Below the pieces are notes generated by a model. It had not been told where the DNA came from, ran no database searches, and worked only from the letters and a program-made list of their open reading frames with translations. 64,000 nucleotides of DNA. Source: Halorubrum vacuolatum. Lineage in GTDB: Archaea > Halobacteriota > Halobacteria > Halobacteriales > Haloferacaceae. The DNA is taken from contig NZ_FZNQ01000001.1 in the NCBI RefSeq assembly GCF_900188065.1, positions 424,434-488,433 on the forward strand, in the 5' to 3' direction. Made by a program: the position numbers and the translations under genes. The first letter of the stretch is position 1. Every line of letters starts with the position of its first letter. Shown here piece by piece: positions 44,744-53,386 of this stretch.

Positions 44744-45433
44744 TCACTCGCGGTCGGTGAACGCCTCGACGACCGCCTCGGTATCCTCGACCACACGATT
44801 TCGGTCGATGTTCTCCCCGCGATAGGTCCGCTCGACGACGGCATCGGGATTGGCGAGGAACGTCACGACGGGGTGTGCGAAGTCGTAATCCTCCAGCCGG
44901 TCGCTTTCGGTCGTCCGCTCGAAGCCGATCCCCATCTCCTCGGCGACGAGCGATTCGGCCTCCTCGGGCGTCTCCGGCCGGAGGTAGTGCCAGTTGCCGA
45001 GCGAGAGATCGGCGCCGATCGTCTCGGCGTTGTCCGCGAGCGCCTCTGCGTCGTCACGCTCCGGGTCGAACGTGATCGGCAGGAACGCAACGTCGTCGGT
45101 GAGTCCCGCCTCATCGATCATCCCCTGTACGCCGGCGAGCTGGTTGAGGAGGATCCCACACTCCGCCGGACAGTAGGTGAAGATCGCCGTGAGGATCATG
45201 GTTCGGTCGATCGACTTCACGTCGATCACCTCCCCGTTGAGCGGGTCTTCGAGTTCGATCGACGGGAGCGATTGGCCGTATGCCGGATACGCGAGCGCCT
45301 CGCTTTCGGCGACTTGATCGGACTGTTCGCCGAGGACGACCCCCTCGGGGCCGTCATCGAGTACCGCCGAACACCCCGCGAGCAACGTCGCCGTCGCCGC
45401 CCCCATACCGCCAAGCAACCTCCGTCGGTCCAT
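44744..45433 (-). CDS. SCO1/SenC copper chaperone, lipoprotein
   Basis: 229 residues. Lipobox Cys21 in MGAATATLLAGC, so membrane-anchored outside. Copper motif CPAEC (Cys88, Cys92) and the distal ligand His in DYDFAHPVVTFL. SCO proteins deliver Cu to the CuA site of cytochrome oxidase subunit II, which is encoded 5 kb away (50075). SCO normally reads CxxxC; here CPAEC fits. Confidence 0.9.
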   Translation of the reverse strand: MDRRRLLGGMGAATATLLAGCSAVLDDGPEGVVLGEQSDQVAESEALAYPAYGQSLPSIELEDPLNGEVIDVKSIDRTMILTAIFTYCPAECGILLNQLAGVQGMIDEAGLTDDVAFLPITFDPERDDAEALADNAETIGADLSLGNWHYLRPETPEEAESLVAEEMGIGFERTTESDRLEDYDFAHPVVTFLANPDAVVERTYRGENIDRNRVVEDTEAVVEAFTDRE

Positions 45434-45501
45434 ATCGGACCGGAAGCGATCGTCGAATAAAACGCGTCTGGTGCGTTCGACGAACGAGCTTCACTTCGCC
45501 G

Positions 45502-46299
45502 TCAGAACGGCGTGTAGTAGGGGATCGGCGGATGCGGAAGCGGGATGCCGAGCGCGAGCAACCCGTGCTGAAGCGGGATGTAGCCGAGCGCGATGAACGC
45601 GACGCCCAGCACGCGGTGGGCACGCATCCGCGTCGTCCGACTCACCGACGTGAGGAGGGTGCCGGTGAGAAACAGCGCCGGGATCGTCCCGATCCCGAGG
45701 ACCCCGAGCGCGACGGCGCCGCCTGCGGCATCGCCCTGGATGAACGCGTAGAGGAACGCGGGGTAGAGCAGCGGACAGGGCAACAGCCCGTGGGCGGCGC
45801 CGAGGCCGACGATCCGTCCGTCCCCAACCCACGCGTCGACGCGGGGGACGATCCGCCCGGTTACGAACCCCGAGGCGGCCGTGAGCCCGGGTATCGCGAT
45901 GTGACGGAACTCCAACGTCAGCGCGTACCGGATCCCGACGGCGATGATGACGGCCCCGACGAGCAGTCCCGTCAGCGCGTGGACGTCGCCCGCGATCGTC
46001 GTCACCGTCGGCCCCGTGACGAAGACGAGACTTCCCGCGAGGCCGAACAGCCCGCCGAGGGTAGCATAACTCGCCGTCCGGCCGAGGTTGAACAGGGTGT
46101 GCTGGCGGACCTGTCGAACCGTCAGGTTCTGCCCCCTGGTGCCGCCGTCGGTGCGCATTCGGTCCGCGTACATGGAGACGAGCGGGCCACACATCCCGAG
46201 ACAGTGCGCGCCGCCGAGCAGCCCGATCAGGAGGAAGACGCCGAGTCCGAGCGGCTCGCTGGAGTGGATCGCGCCGCCGGCCGGCTCACAGCTTACCAT
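45502..46299 (-). CDS. TauE/SafE-like membrane protein (CcdA/DsbD-type fold)
   Basis: 265 residues with six or seven helices. Begins FLLIGLLGGAHCLGMCGPLVSMY, whose Cys33 and Cys37 (HCxxxCGP) are characteristic of the SafE family found with cbb3 or ba3 oxidase copper maturation (the same family is called CcoI-associated). Proposed to import or handle Cu+ or thiol electrons; not shown. Between SCO and TlpA-like genes in one direction. Confidence 0.8.
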   Translation of the reverse strand: MVSCEPAGGAIHSSEPLGLGVFLLIGLLGGAHCLGMCGPLVSMYADRMRTDGGTRGQNLTVRQVRQHTLFNLGRTASYATLGGLFGLAGSLVFVTGPTVTTIAGDVHALTGLLVGAVIIAVGIRYALTLEFRHIAIPGLTAASGFVTGRIVPRVDAWVGDGRIVGLGAAHGLLPCPLLYPAFLYAFIQGDAAGGAVALGVLGIGTIPALFLTGTLLTSVSRTTRMRAHRVLGVAFIALGYIPLQHGLLALGIPLPHPPIPYYTPF

Positions 46300-46391
46300 C
46301 GGTTCCCACCCCCGGCAGACCGGAGCCGATCACGTGTCCGTCGCCTCACGATCGACGGGAGGGGGTGGACGTCCCTAACCGATCTGGTGGG

Positions 46392-46445
46392 CCTCTCGAA
46401 CGGGGCCTCCCACACCGACCTCTCAAACGGGGGCTCGCCCGCGAC
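46392..46445. repeat. 27-bp tandem duplication between SafE-like and TlpA-like genes
   Basis: CCTCTCGAACGGGGCC at 46392 and CCTCTCAAACGGGGGC at 46419, period 27. Lies between the end of the TlpA-like gene and the SafE-like start. Confidence 0.6.
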
Positions 46446-46474
46446 TCGCCCTGGCCCTCCGGGACCGCCGGGGA

Positions 46475-46999
46475 TCACTCACCCACGACGGCGTCGATCT
46501 CCGCGATCAGCTCCGCGGCGTCCATCGTCCCGTCGCTCGCGTAGGCGACCCGGCCGTTCGGGTCGATCACGGCGGTGTACGGGACCGACGTCGCGTCGAG
46601 TTCGGTCGTCAACATGAGGTCCTCGTCGAGCCCGACCGTCCACGCGCCGTCGTGTTCGTCCCACCAGTCGACGACCGTCTCGCGGTCGACGGAGACGCCG
46701 ACCGGCTCGTTGGTGACGGAGACCATCGTCGCGTCGACCTCGCGTTCGACCGCCCGGAGGGTCTCCATGTACGCCGCACAGCTCGAACACCACGTGGCGA
46801 ACAGCTCTACGACGGTCACGGAGCCGGGCTCGGGCACCTCCCGTCTCCCCGCCTCGCTGCCGGGCGCATCGAGCGTCTCGACCTCGACGGGAGCGAGGGT
46901 CGATCCGTCATCGCGGCGGCGGTGATAGGCGTACGCGCCGCCGCCGAGGGCGATCCCGACGGCGCCTGCGGCCGTGCTGAGGAGCGTGCGTCGGTTCAT
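46475..46999 (-). CDS. TlpA/ResA-like extracytoplasmic thioredoxin
   Basis: 174 residues. Tat-like signal MNRRTLLSTAAGAVGIALGGGAY with no clear lipobox. Active site FATWCSSC (Cys71, Cys74), cis-Pro in DATSVPYTAV. Such proteins reduce the CuA-site cysteines or SCO, or help insert copper. Start ATG 46999 is reached through three ATGA overlaps from the CopA gene (see next entry). Fits the copper-assembly role of its operon. Confidence 0.88.
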   Translation of the reverse strand: MNRRTLLSTAAGAVGIALGGGAYAYHRRRDDGSTLAPVEVETLDAPGSEAGRREVPEPGSVTVVELFATWCSSCAAYMETLRAVEREVDATMVSVTNEPVGVSVDRETVVDWWDEHDGAWTVGLDEDLMLTTELDATSVPYTAVIDPNGRVAYASDGTMDAAELIAEIDAVVGE

Positions 47000-47059
47000 G
47001 GGTGTGCGTCTCGGTTCATAGGTGTGGCTCGGTTCATGCGAGCGTGTCTCGATTCATGA
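46993..47059 (-). repeat. 20-bp tandem copies of the TlpA gene start, with chained ATGA overlaps
   Basis: On the minus strand ATGAATCGAGACACG (47057), ATGAACCGAGCCACAC (47037), ATGAACCGAGACGCAC (47019) and ATGAACCGACGCACG (46999). The CopA stop overlaps the first ATG; the frame from 47057 ends (MNRDTLA) overlapping the ATG at 47037; that frame (MNRATPMNRDAHP) ends overlapping the TlpA ATG at 46999. Confidence 0.85.
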
Positions 47060-49510
47060 TTCGTGGGGGATCCGGCGGGCGGAGTTGGTCACGACGACGA
47101 TGCTGCTCGCGGCCATCGCCAGCGCGGCGAAAAGCGGGTTGAGAAGCCCCGTGATCGCGAGGGGGATCGCGATGGCGTTGTAGAGGAACGCCCAGCCGAG
47201 GTTGACGGTGATCCGTCGGTTCGTCCCGCGCGTGAGCGTGAACAGCTCGGGTATCGCCTCCAGCCGGTCGTCGAGGAGGACGGCGTCGGCGGCGTCGGCC
47301 GCGAGGTCGGTCCCGCTCGCGACGGAGACGCCGAGGTCGGCGGCCGCCAACGCGGGCGCGTCGTTGCTGCCGTCGCCGACCATCGCGACGCGCCCCTCGG
47401 CGGCGAGCCGACGGACCGTCTCGGCTTTCGCCTCCGGCGGCACCTCCGCGAACGTCTCGTCGATCGCGGGGTGCTCCCGGAAGCGGCTCGCGGCGGCCAT
47501 GGAGTCGCCGGTGAGGACGACGACGCGCTTGCCGCCATCGGCGAGCCGCGTCACGACCGCCTCCCAGCCCTCACGAAGCTCGTCGCCGACGACGACGATG
47601 CCCCGAACCACGCCGCCCCAACCCACGAACACGGGGACGTACCCGCCCGACTCGGCACGGTCCGCGGCATCGACGGCCTCCTCGGGGACGTCCCAGCCGT
47701 CCTCGAACAGGGATCGATGGCCGACGAGGGTCTCGGCATCGTCGACGCGCCCACCCACGCCCCGATCGAGCACCGAGACGGAGTCGGTATCGACCGGGGT
47801 ATGGGCGCTCCCGTCGATCGGGGGCTTACCCCCGGGTTCGGCGCCGCCCACGACGTCGGCCCCGCCGTCGGTCCGGGCCGCTCCGGCGGACTCGATCGGT
47901 TCGACCGACTCCACGATCGCCCGAGCGACCGGATGGACCGAGAACCGTTCGAGCGCGGCGGCCCGGTCGAGGATGCGCTCGATCGGGTCGGCCTCCGCAG
48001 GGCGGTCGCCGTCAGTCACCCCGACGGGAACGACCTCCAGCACGCCCATCTCGCCGTCGGTGAGCGTCCCGGTCTTATCCAGGACGACCGTGTCGATCTC
48101 CTCGCCGTCCTCGAAGACGACGTCCGAGACGATCACGATCCCGCGGCGTGCGGCGTCGCGGATCCCCGAGGCGATCGCGAGCGGCGTCGCGAGCCCGAGC
48201 GCACACGGGCACGAGACGATCACCACCGTCAGCGCGATGAGCGCCGCCGCCGTCAGCGACGCCCCGCTAAACAGGTACACCGCGCCGACGACGGCCGCGA
48301 GCGCGAGCACGAGGGGGACGAATATCGTCGCGAGCTTGTCGACCAGCCGCTGGATCCCCGATCGCGAGCTCTGGATCTCCCAGAGGAGCCCGACGAGCGT
48401 ATCGAGGGTGCTCGTCGCGCCCTCGCCGACGGTCACGACCACCGGCGCGTCCGTCACCACGGTTCCGCCACGGACCGGGTCGCCCGCACGCTTGGTCCGC
48501 GGAAGCGACTCCCCCGTGATGAGCGCCTCGTCGACCGCGGCGGTCCCCTCGTCGACCGTCCCGTCGAACGGGATCCGCTCCCCCGGGCGGACGAGGACTT
48601 TGTCTCCCCCCTCGACGGCGGCTGGCGGAACGGTCTCCCCGGAGGCCAGCCGAACAGCCCCCTCGCCCGCCGTCGTCAGGTCCGAAAGGAGGCCGGTCGC
48701 CCGGCGTTTGATCCGTGACTCGTAGTGGTTCCCGGCGATCACGACCAACACGACCGCGACGGTGACGTCGAAATAGAGGTCGGTTCGGCCCACCAGCATG
48801 GCGAGCGTGCTGTAGGCGTACGAGCTCAACGCGGCCACCGACACCAACAGATCCATGTTCGGCTGGCGAGCCCGGAGGCTGACGTATGCGCCCCGAAGGA
48901 TCGGGAAGCCGGTATAAAAGAGGACGATCGACGTGAACAGCCAGATGTGTGCAAAAAGGTACAGACCGTCGATCCCTCCGAGCCCGACGATCGGGTCGTA
49001 GCCGAAGTAGGTCGGGTAGAGGAAGATGATATACCAGAGCATCGTCATCATTCCGAAGAAGCCGCCGCCGATCAGGAAGCGAACGACGGCAACGTCGTCA
49101 CTGACGGGTTCCGGCTCGGCCCGGTCGCTCGCGACGTAGCCGGCGACGGAGAGGCGTTCCGGGAGCTCCGTCGGGCTCACCCGATCCGGGTCGTATTCGA
49201 CGCGGATCGTGTCGGTCGCGTAGCTCGCCTCCGCCGCCTCGACGCCGGGCTGGTTTCCGGCGGTCAGCTCCAAAAACGACTCACACGTCGAACAGTGCAT
49301 CCCGTCGACGTGCAGGAAGGCGGTCTCGCCGTCGAAGTCGTCGTCCGTCCGGGCCGCCGGCGTCCGCCGCTCCAGCTCCTCGGCGTCGGAGATGTCATCC
49401 AAGGAGCTTGCGACCGCCAGACAGCCGCGACAGCAGTACTCGCCCTCGACGTCCGATGCAGTCACCGGATGCGGCTCGGTCGGCAGGTCACACAGGGTGC
49501 AGTTCGACAT
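47054..49510 (-). CDS. Copper-transporting P1B-type ATPase (CopA/CcoI-like)
   Basis: 818 residues. N-terminal Cys-rich motif CTLCDLP...CCRGC (Cys4, 7, 26, 27, 30) as in CcoI/FixI, HMA domain with MHCSTCE (Cys73, Cys76), six to eight helices with the metal motif SCPCALGLATP, phosphorylation site DKTGTLTDG, and hinge MVGDGSNDAPAL. Exports Cu+ across the membrane, here probably to load the oxidase. Longest gene of the leftward operon that runs to the SRPBCC gene. An inserted stretch (about 555-590, Asp/Gly-rich) in the N-domain is not standard. Confidence 0.92.
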   Translation of the reverse strand: MSNCTLCDLPTEPHPVTASDVEGEYCCRGCLAVASSLDDISDAEELERRTPAARTDDDFDGETAFLHVDGMHCSTCESFLELTAGNQPGVEAAEASYATDTIRVEYDPDRVSPTELPERLSVAGYVASDRAEPEPVSDDVAVVRFLIGGGFFGMMTMLWYIIFLYPTYFGYDPIVGLGGIDGLYLFAHIWLFTSIVLFYTGFPILRGAYVSLRARQPNMDLLVSVAALSSYAYSTLAMLVGRTDLYFDVTVAVVLVVIAGNHYESRIKRRATGLLSDLTTAGEGAVRLASGETVPPAAVEGGDKVLVRPGERIPFDGTVDEGTAAVDEALITGESLPRTKRAGDPVRGGTVVTDAPVVVTVGEGATSTLDTLVGLLWEIQSSRSGIQRLVDKLATIFVPLVLALAAVVGAVYLFSGASLTAAALIALTVVIVSCPCALGLATPLAIASGIRDAARRGIVIVSDVVFEDGEEIDTVVLDKTGTLTDGEMGVLEVVPVGVTDGDRPAEADPIERILDRAAALERFSVHPVARAIVESVEPIESAGAARTDGGADVVGGAEPGGKPPIDGSAHTPVDTDSVSVLDRGVGGRVDDAETLVGHRSLFEDGWDVPEEAVDAADRAESGGYVPVFVGWGGVVRGIVVVGDELREGWEAVVTRLADGGKRVVVLTGDSMAAASRFREHPAIDETFAEVPPEAKAETVRRLAAEGRVAMVGDGSNDAPALAAADLGVSVASGTDLAADAADAVLLDDRLEAIPELFTLTRGTNRRITVNLGWAFLYNAIAIPLAITGLLNPLFAALAMAASSIVVVTNSARRIPHES

Positions 49511-49571
49511 GGCTGGTTCGAGGGTCGACGGGGCGGAGACGGCGCGAGGGGTTGATAAACGGGTCGGGATC

Positions 49572-49760
49572 TTACGCGTCCGAGGAACGGCCGGGAAGTC
49601 CCACCGAACCGCCGGTTGCGATGCGAAGCGAGAGCCAGATCAGGAGCACGTTGAGCGCCGCCACCGCGACGAGGAGGTCACCCATCGCGACCGCGTACAC
49701 GATCACCGGCGCCAGCGCGCCGAGCACTAAGAGCCCGACGATCTGCAACGGGAGATTCAT
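49572..49760 (-). CDS. Small two-helix membrane protein of the oxidase/CopA locus
   Basis: 62 residues: NLPLQIVGLLVLGALAPVIVYAVAMG and LLVAVAALNVLLIWLSLRIATGG, two helices. Located 61 bases before the CopA gene in the same direction and divergent from the ba3 operon. Function unknown, probably a small subunit or assembly protein. Confidence 0.6.
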   Translation of the reverse strand: MNLPLQIVGLLVLGALAPVIVYAVAMGDLLVAVAALNVLLIWLSLRIATGGSVGLPGRSSDA

Positions 49761-49858
49761 ATCGGTACCATGGGCTCATCGGATATATATCGGTCGGCAC
49801 ATTACCAGCTGCCGGGAAGGGTTGTGGGTTTAATATGCACGCAAAGTAGGGATCGAGT

Positions 49859-50068
49859 ATGGCCGGTAGCGACACCGCATCGACGGTCACCGGAGAAGTG
49901 AACCCCCCGGGGGACGGGGAACCGATACACGAGGACGCCGAGACGGAGGAGTTCGATCCGATCGGCACGCTCGCGTTGATCATGACGTACTTCGCGATCC
50001 TCGTCATCGCGTGGGTGTACGTGTACTTCATCGAATTCCTCAGCCGCGACCTGACGGTTATTGGGTGA
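49859..50068 (+). CDS. cbaD: ba3 oxidase small subunit (CbaD / subunit IIa-like)
   Basis: 69 residues. A single membrane helix (about 35-57: PIGTLALIMTYFAILVIAWVYVYFIEFL) after an acidic Asp/Glu-rich N-terminus; the C-terminal part ends FLSRDLTVIG. Matches the size and position of small subunit IIa or CbaD in ba3 oxidases. Name based on gene order with cbaB and cbaA. Confidence 0.65.
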   Translation: MAGSDTASTVTGEVNPPGDGEPIHEDAETEEFDPIGTLALIMTYFAILVIAWVYVYFIEFLSRDLTVIG

Positions 50069-50074
50069 TACCTG

Positions 50075-50644
50075 ATGCACGTTCACGCATACGAGAAACT
50101 CTGGCTCGCGCTCGCCATCGTGTTGATCCTGCTTCTCATCGGCAGCGTCACCTATGGCGCGGTCGGGCCGGGAATCGCGATGGTCGCGGACTCACAGGAC
50201 CCGGTCGACCCGCAGGCGCTCGATGAGGACGACCGCTTCGCCGAACCGCGCGTCGAGCAGGTCGGCGAGGACGAGTACGCGGCCTACGTCGAGGCGTACC
50301 AGTTCGGCTTCGATCCGGACCCGATCGTCGTCCCCGAACACAGCACGGTGACGTTCTACGTCACCTCGCCGGACGTGATCCACGGCTTCCAGGTCGTCGG
50401 GACGAACGCCAACACGATGGTGGTCCCGGGTGAGGTCGCCGCGATCACCGTCGAGGTCACCGAACCGCAGGTGTACGGGGTCGTCTGTAACGAGTACTGC
50501 GGGTCGGCCCACCACGCGATGGAGGGGACCTTCGAAGTCGTAAGCGACGAGGAGTACGAGGAGTGGCTCGAGGAGAACCAAGACGGCGATGACACCGAGG
50601 ACGGCGCCGCTGATGAGAACGGCGAGGAGGGTGAGGACGCATGA
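50075..50644 (+). CDS. cbaB: Cytochrome c oxidase ba3 subunit II (CuA)
   Basis: 189 residues. Single N-terminal helix, then a cupredoxin domain. CuA ligands are visible: His in SPDVIHGFQVVG, and CNEYCGSAHHAM (C-x3-C-x3-H-x2-M). Acidic C-terminal tail (DGDDTEDGAADENGEEGEDA). Receives electrons from halocyanin or cytochrome c outside the cell and passes them to subunit I. Overlaps cbaA by four bases (ATGA). Confidence 0.93.
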   Translation: MHVHAYEKLWLALAIVLILLLIGSVTYGAVGPGIAMVADSQDPVDPQALDEDDRFAEPRVEQVGEDEYAAYVEAYQFGFDPDPIVVPEHSTVTFYVTSPDVIHGFQVVGTNANTMVVPGEVAAITVEVTEPQVYGVVCNEYCGSAHHAMEGTFEVVSDEEYEEWLEENQDGDDTEDGAADENGEEGEDA

Positions 50645-52434
50645 GCGCCGAACTCGAAGCCGAACCGACGTTCGTCGATAAGTTCCCCGAGGAGGCGCGG
50701 ATCATCCGCGCGGCGATGTGGGGGTCGTTCCTCGCGCTCACGCTCGGGGCGATATTCGGCATCATCCAGACGCTCCACCGGACGGGGATCGCCCGTCCGT
50801 TCAGCTCCGTCGACTACTACACGTTCCTCACCGCCCACGGCGTCTTCCTCGTCATCAGTTTCACCATCTTCTTCCTCGTCGGGCTGTTCACGTGGGCGGT
50901 CGTGCGGAGCCTCGACCGCCCGCTTTTGAACACGAAGATCACCTGGACGTGGTACGGGATGATGGCCGCCGGGATGACGATGACCGGCGTCTCCATTCTC
51001 GCCGGCTTCACGGCCCGCATCGACATGAGCGCCGACGTGCTCTTTACGTTTTACGCGCCGCTGCAGGCGCATCCGCTGTTTTATACCGGTCTCGTGGTCT
51101 TCGTCGTCGGGACGTGGGTCGCCGGCGCCGACTGGTTCCGGACGTGGCTCGCCTGGCGCGAGGAGAACCCCGGCGAGCGGATCCCGCTACAGACGTTCAT
51201 GGTGCTGACGACGATGATCATGTGGTACATCGCGACCCTCGCGATCGCCACCTCCATCCTCGTCTTCCTGCTGCCGTGGTCGCTCGGGCTCATCGAGTCG
51301 GTGAACCCCACGCTCACGCGCACGCTGTTCTGGTTCTTCGGCCACCCGGTCGTCTACTTCTGGCTCATGCCAGCGTACATGCTCTGGTACACCGTCCTGC
51401 CGAAGATCGCCGGCGGACGGCTCTTCAGCGACCCGCTCGCACGGGTCGTCTTCGTGTTGTTCCTCCTGTTGTCGACGCCGGTCGGGATCCACCATCAGTA
51501 CCTCGACCCCGGCATCGCGGAGGGGTTTAAGTTCATCTCGATGACGAACACGATGTTCCTGCTCCTGCCGAGCCTGATCACGGCGTTCACCGTCGTCGCG
51601 AGCGTCGAGTACGGCGCTCGGCGTCGCGGCGGGACGGGGATCTTCGGCTGGCTTCGCGCGCTCCCGTGGCGAAACCCCGCGTTCACCGGCATGATGCTCG
51701 CGGGGCTGATGTTCGCCGCCGGCGGATTCTCCGGGATGATCAACGCCGGCTTGAACATCAACTACATGATCCACAACACGATCTGGGTGCCGGGCCACTT
51801 CCACCTCACCGTGGGAACCGCGGTCGCGCTCACCTTCATGGCGGCGACATACTGGCTCTGGCCACAGCTCACGAACCGGCCGCTGTACAGTCCGCAGATC
51901 GGGTTGGCACAGGTCGTCCTCTGGTTCGTCGGTATGGCGCTCATGACGAACGCCATGCACTCACAGGGGCTTCTCGGCGTGCCACGGCGGACCGCGGAGC
52001 CGGAGTACGCCGGCTTCGATTATCCGATGGCCTTCGGCGGGTTCGAGGAACTCAACCTGCAGATCGCCATCGGCGGGACCATCCTGTTCGTCTCGACCGT
52101 CCTGTTCATCGCCAACATCGTGATCACGAGTTGGAGCCCGAAGGCGTCGGGGCTCGCCCGGCCGCTGCCGCCGGCGCTCTCCGGCCCGGAGGACGCCCCG
52201 AAGGTGCTCGACAACCTCCGGCTCTGGGTGGGCATCGCGCTCGTCCTCGTCGTCCTCGCGTACGCCCTGCCGCTCGCCGGGATCATCTCCAACAGCGGGG
52301 TCTTCGGCACCGGCGCGGGAACCTATCCGGTCTGGATCGACGCGACGACCGCGCTCGCCGAACGGGTGCTCGCCGCCATCACGACGGCTGCTACCCTCCT
52401 CGTGGACGCCATAACGGGGGTGAGCTCGCTATGA
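50641..52434 (+). CDS. cbaA: Cytochrome ba3-type oxidase subunit I
   Basis: 597 residues, about thirteen helices. Heme-copper motifs: GHPVVYFWLMPAY (CuB His and covalent Tyr), GIHHQYLDPG (CuB His pair) and PGHFHLTVG (heme ligands), plus TAHGVFLVISF with the low-spin heme His. B-type oxidase that reduces O2 and pumps protons. The overlap with subunit II and the next small gene marks one operon. Confidence 0.95.
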   Translation: MSAELEAEPTFVDKFPEEARIIRAAMWGSFLALTLGAIFGIIQTLHRTGIARPFSSVDYYTFLTAHGVFLVISFTIFFLVGLFTWAVVRSLDRPLLNTKITWTWYGMMAAGMTMTGVSILAGFTARIDMSADVLFTFYAPLQAHPLFYTGLVVFVVGTWVAGADWFRTWLAWREENPGERIPLQTFMVLTTMIMWYIATLAIATSILVFLLPWSLGLIESVNPTLTRTLFWFFGHPVVYFWLMPAYMLWYTVLPKIAGGRLFSDPLARVVFVLFLLLSTPVGIHHQYLDPGIAEGFKFISMTNTMFLLLPSLITAFTVVASVEYGARRRGGTGIFGWLRALPWRNPAFTGMMLAGLMFAAGGFSGMINAGLNINYMIHNTIWVPGHFHLTVGTAVALTFMAATYWLWPQLTNRPLYSPQIGLAQVVLWFVGMALMTNAMHSQGLLGVPRRTAEPEYAGFDYPMAFGGFEELNLQIAIGGTILFVSTVLFIANIVITSWSPKASGLARPLPPALSGPEDAPKVLDNLRLWVGIALVLVVLAYALPLAGIISNSGVFGTGAGTYPVWIDATTALAERVLAAITTAATLLVDAITGVSSL

Positions 52435-52646
52435 GCGTCGACATCACGCGTGGCGGCTTGCTCGTCGGGCTCGCGGTCTTCGGCGTGATCGTCTACGAGC
52501 TGCGCACCGTCCTCGACATGCTCGGGCTGCCGCTGCCGTTGATCCCGTACATGGCCGGGGTCTTCATCCTCATCGGGCTCATCATCTGGGTGATCTCGGT
52601 TAAGGGCGGCTGGCGAACGGAGCCACGGGGCGAGAAGACCTCCTAA
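52431..52646 (+). CDS. Small two-helix protein of ba3 operon (CbaC-like)
   Basis: 71 residues from ATG 52431, overlapping the cbaA stop (ATGA). Two helices (about 8-27 and 40-60): LLVGLAVFGVIVYELRTVL and LIPYMAGVFILIGLIIWVISV. Position and size fit a small oxidase subunit such as CbaC. Not identified with certainty. Confidence 0.65.
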   Translation: MSVDITRGGLLVGLAVFGVIVYELRTVLDMLGLPLPLIPYMAGVFILIGLIIWVISVKGGWRTEPRGEKTS

Positions 52647-52648
52647 CG

Positions 52649-53368
52649 ATGGCCACAGAGACGGAGACGCAACGTTCCCGCCCCGCCCGGTTCACCGGCC
52701 TCACGGGCGTCGCGTACCGCGGCCTCCTCGGCGGGACGCTCGCCGCGTTGGCGTACGCAACGGTCCTCGTCGCGTACCTCGTGACGACGCCCACGGAGGT
52801 GCTCGATCCGAGCCGCGCGGCGTATCCGCTGATCTGGTTCACCGTGGCGGCGGCGTGTCTCGCGGCGGCGTTCGGAACCGGCGGGGGGACGGCCGGCACG
52901 ACCGGACGGCAGGGCGGTTCGCGCCGACGGCTGGCGTGGGCGGTCGGCGTCGGCTACGTCGGCGTGCTCGCACTGATAAGCGGCACGCTCTCGGTCGGTC
53001 TCACGGGCGTCGGCGTCGACGCGGCGGCCGGCCTCCCCGGATGGGGCCCGATCGTGCTCGCCGACGGGGTCGTGTTCTCGCTCGCGGTCGTCCCGTTTCA
53101 GTTCGTCGGCTACGTCGCCCTCGGCGCGTTGCTCGCGAAGGGGATCACCGCGAGCGCCGGCTCGCTCTTCGCGGGGACGCTCGGGCTGTTCAGCTGTGCC
53201 GGCTGCGTGTTCCCGGTCGTCGCCGCCGGTGCCTCCGCGCTCGGCGTGCCGCTGTTCGCCGACGGCGTCTCGATCGTCGTCTCGACGGCCGCCTTCGGCG
53301 TGACGGCCGTCGCGCTCGTCGGGTTGGTCGTTCACGGGGAACGGCGATCCCCGTCGTGCTCGCGGTGA
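52649..53368 (+). CDS. Polytopic membrane protein of ba3 operon (CbaE-like / DUF7546-like)
   Basis: 239 residues, six to seven helices, starts three bases after the previous stop. Contains the Cys motif LGLFSCAGCVFPVVAAG in helix 6, which could bind copper or form a disulfide and is unusual for an oxidase subunit. Probably an assembly or accessory factor of the ba3 enzyme. Confidence 0.65.
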   Translation: MATETETQRSRPARFTGLTGVAYRGLLGGTLAALAYATVLVAYLVTTPTEVLDPSRAAYPLIWFTVAAACLAAAFGTGGGTAGTTGRQGGSRRRLAWAVGVGYVGVLALISGTLSVGLTGVGVDAAAGLPGWGPIVLADGVVFSLAVVPFQFVGYVALGALLAKGITASAGSLFAGTLGLFSCAGCVFPVVAAGASALGVPLFADGVSIVVSTAAFGVTAVALVGLVVHGERRSPSCSR

Positions 53369-53386
53369 GCGGTTTTTATATCCCTC

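Noticed and set aside
47202..48725. 507-residue Ser/Thr-rich frame opposite the CopA gene
   Set aside because: Composition of a shadow frame and no domain; the ATPase motifs on the other strand are definitive.
49572..49760. CcoS-type oxidase maturation protein
   Set aside because: Right size and place, but two helices and no acidic C-terminal motif; identity not supported.
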